Positions 5,604 to 6,438 of a stretch of DNA of 6,438 bases are shown here, piece after piece (the first letter of the stretch is position 1; each line of letters starts with the position of its first letter). The position numbers and the translations under genes were made by a program. The stretch covers positions 1 through 6,438 of the forward strand of contig CAYSKJ010000071.1 in NCBI GenBank assembly GCA_964431655.1, given 5' to 3'. The DNA is from CAYMEV01 sp964431655 [NCBI: uncultured bacterium] (GTDB lineage Bacteria > CAYMEV01). The notes below the pieces were generated by a model that had not been told where the DNA came from, did not search any database, and saw nothing but the letters and a program-made list of their open reading frames with translations.

Positions 5604-6110
5604 CTAAACCTGGCAGAACATCTCCCTGATCCTGGATATTATGTCTGAGGTTGAAAAATTCCCCTTCAGTGGATAGGATATAACCTTGCCCCCGCAGGAT
5701 TTGACCAGGTCTTCCCCAATTATCCGCCCATGCCCCCAGTCAGCACCCTTTACCAGGTAATCTGGTTTTATTTCTTCTATCAGTTTGTAAGGATCATCTT
5801 CGCAGAAGCTCACAAGATAGTCAACAAAGGGATATCCGCCAAGCATAATTATCCGGTGTTCCAGTTTACATACGGGCCTTTTGGGTCCTTTGAGTCTTTT
5901 AATGCTCTCGTCAGAATTAAGCCCGACTATAAGTATGTCCGCAAGACTTTTGCAGTAATACAGCAGATCCAGATGCCCCGGGTGCAGAATGTCAAAACAG
6001 CCGTTGGTAAAGGATATTCTCAGCTTTTTTTCCTTCAGGCCGGACACAAAATTGACTGTATTGCGGGGCATAATGTATTTGCGCCTGTATATTTCATCAC
6101 AGAAGGACAT
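5604..6110 (-). CDS. hldE2: D-glycero-beta-D-manno-heptose 1-phosphate adenylyltransferase (HldE C-domain/RfaE2 type)
   Basis: This 168-aa cytidylyltransferase-fold protein matches the stand-alone nucleotidyltransferase half of HldE, which couples heptose 1-phosphate with ATP to form ADP-heptose, the precursor of the LPS inner core. Signatures are FTNGCFDILHPGH at residues 34-46, including the nucleotide-binding HxGH (43-46), then IVGLNSDESIKRLKGPKRPV (61-80), KPDYLVKGADW (115-125) and the late FSTSDII motif (152-158). No ribokinase-type kinase domain precedes it, so the kinase (HldE1) must be encoded elsewhere. The start at 6110 lies 4 bases after the previous stop, with ACAGGG about 9 bases upstream; starting at the internal Met14 would cut conserved N-terminal sequence. 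Related glycerol-3-phosphate or FAD-type cytidylyltransferases share the fold, but the GADW and STSDII regions favour the heptose enzyme. Confidence -1.
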   Translation of the reverse strand: MSFCDEIYRRKYIMPRNTVNFVSGLKEKKLRISFTNGCFDILHPGHLDLLYYCKSLADILIVGLNSDESIKRLKGPKRPVCKLEHRIIMLGGYPFVDYLVSFCEDDPYKLIEEIKPDYLVKGADWGHGRIIGEDLVKSCGGKVISYPLKGNFSTSDIISRIREMFCQV

Positions 6111-6114
6111 GGTA

Positions 6115-6438
6115 TTATACCCTGTCCAGTAGAAAATAAAGCAGGGGCAGCATTATTTCATGATGGCCTATGAAATAGAAACCCCGGGCGCCCAGACCCC
6201 CAGGCCGGTTAATAACATTCTGCATCGGCCGGTAATGTGTGTTGAAATCAAAAACAGCCGTGGTAAATCCGCCGAAATCCCTGTCAAGGTTCCGGATCAG
6301 GGAAAGGGCTTTTAAGAATACTTCGGGCATAATGACAGCAGAGCCTATATTCAGATATACGCCCCCGTCTTTAATGCTTTTCAGGTTCTCAGTGAACATC
6401 CTGAAACCTGCCATACTCACTTTTCCTATATCCTCGCC
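6115..6438 (-). CDS. Unidentified conserved-looking protein, C-terminal part (cut by window edge)
   Basis: The last 107 residues are visible and the frame is open to the window edge, so the true start lies outside; a GTG at 6420 and ATG at 6414 are in frame but probably internal. The sequence has motif-like blocks: GGVYLNIGSAVIMPEVFLKA, an FTTAVFDF segment, HYRPMQNVINRPGG, a glycine-rich GARGFYF and GHHEIMLPLLYFLL close to the C-terminus. The alternation of small hydrophobic strands with Gly and His motifs suggests a soluble alpha/beta enzyme, and it recalls a family annotated only as hypothetical in other bacteria, but I cannot name it. It sits 4 bases before hldE2, which suggests cotranscription and a possible link to sugar or envelope metabolism. 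No membrane segment is evident except the moderately hydrophobic final helix. Coding status is well supported; function is unknown. Confidence -1.
   Translation of the reverse strand, partial: GEDIGKVSMAGFRMFTENLKSIKDGGVYLNIGSAVIMPEVFLKALSLIRNLDRDFGGFTTAVFDFNTHYRPMQNVINRPGGLGARGFYFIGHHEIMLPLLYFLLDRV

Noticed and set aside
5730-6173. 147-aa open frame on the plus strand opposite hldE2
   Set aside because: It overlaps a well-supported gene and the preceding stop junction; composition and lack of motifs indicate a shadow frame.

Overview
The window is a compact block of bacterial housekeeping genes, all on the minus strand, so the biological order runs from high to low coordinates. In that order it holds: the 3' end of an unnamed gene (edge to 6115), a stand-alone heptose-1-phosphate adenylyltransferase (hldE2/rfaE2 type), a 100-base gap with a good sigma70-type promoter, a TPR-repeat protein, a J-domain/TPR protein, ffh, rpsP, khpA, rimM, trmD, a knotted SPOUT-type RNA methyltransferase (PF09936-like), and the 5' end of mazG, which is cut by the left edge. 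Coding density is very high. The only non-coding stretch longer than about 25 bases is 5504-5603.

The source looks like a Gram-negative-type bacterium of moderate GC. The HldE2 homologue points to ADP-heptose synthesis for lipopolysaccharide or a similar glycan. A PF09936-type methyltransferase directly after trmD is, from memory, known from Thermotoga (TM1570), Aquificae and deltaproteobacteria-like lineages. The DnaJ-TPR and TPR proteins upstream of ffh also fit a deltaproteobacterial, Nitrospirota-like or candidate-phylum genome. This placement is an inference and the phylum is not resolved.

The genes form two functional groups. The first (6438-5604) is cell-envelope sugar metabolism with an uncharacterised partner. 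The second, starting at the promoter at 5534-5562, is a protein-targeting, ribosome-assembly and tRNA-modification operon: Ffh is the SRP GTPase, S16 and RimM belong to 30S assembly, KhpA is a small KH RNA-binding protein, and TrmD makes m1G37 in tRNA. Gene spacing is 25 bases or less, with 8- to 14-base overlaps at khpA/rimM, rimM/trmD and trmD/methyltransferase, which suggests translational coupling. khpA and rimM both appear to start with TTG.

Points of interest are the two-gene TPR/J-domain pair placed at the head of the ffh operon, the absence of rplS from its usual place after trmD, a Glu at the TrmD position normally held by the catalytic Asp, and the unnamed conserved-looking protein next to hldE2. 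I saw no CRISPR array, mobile element, tRNA or rRNA, and no clearly new defence or enzymatic system.
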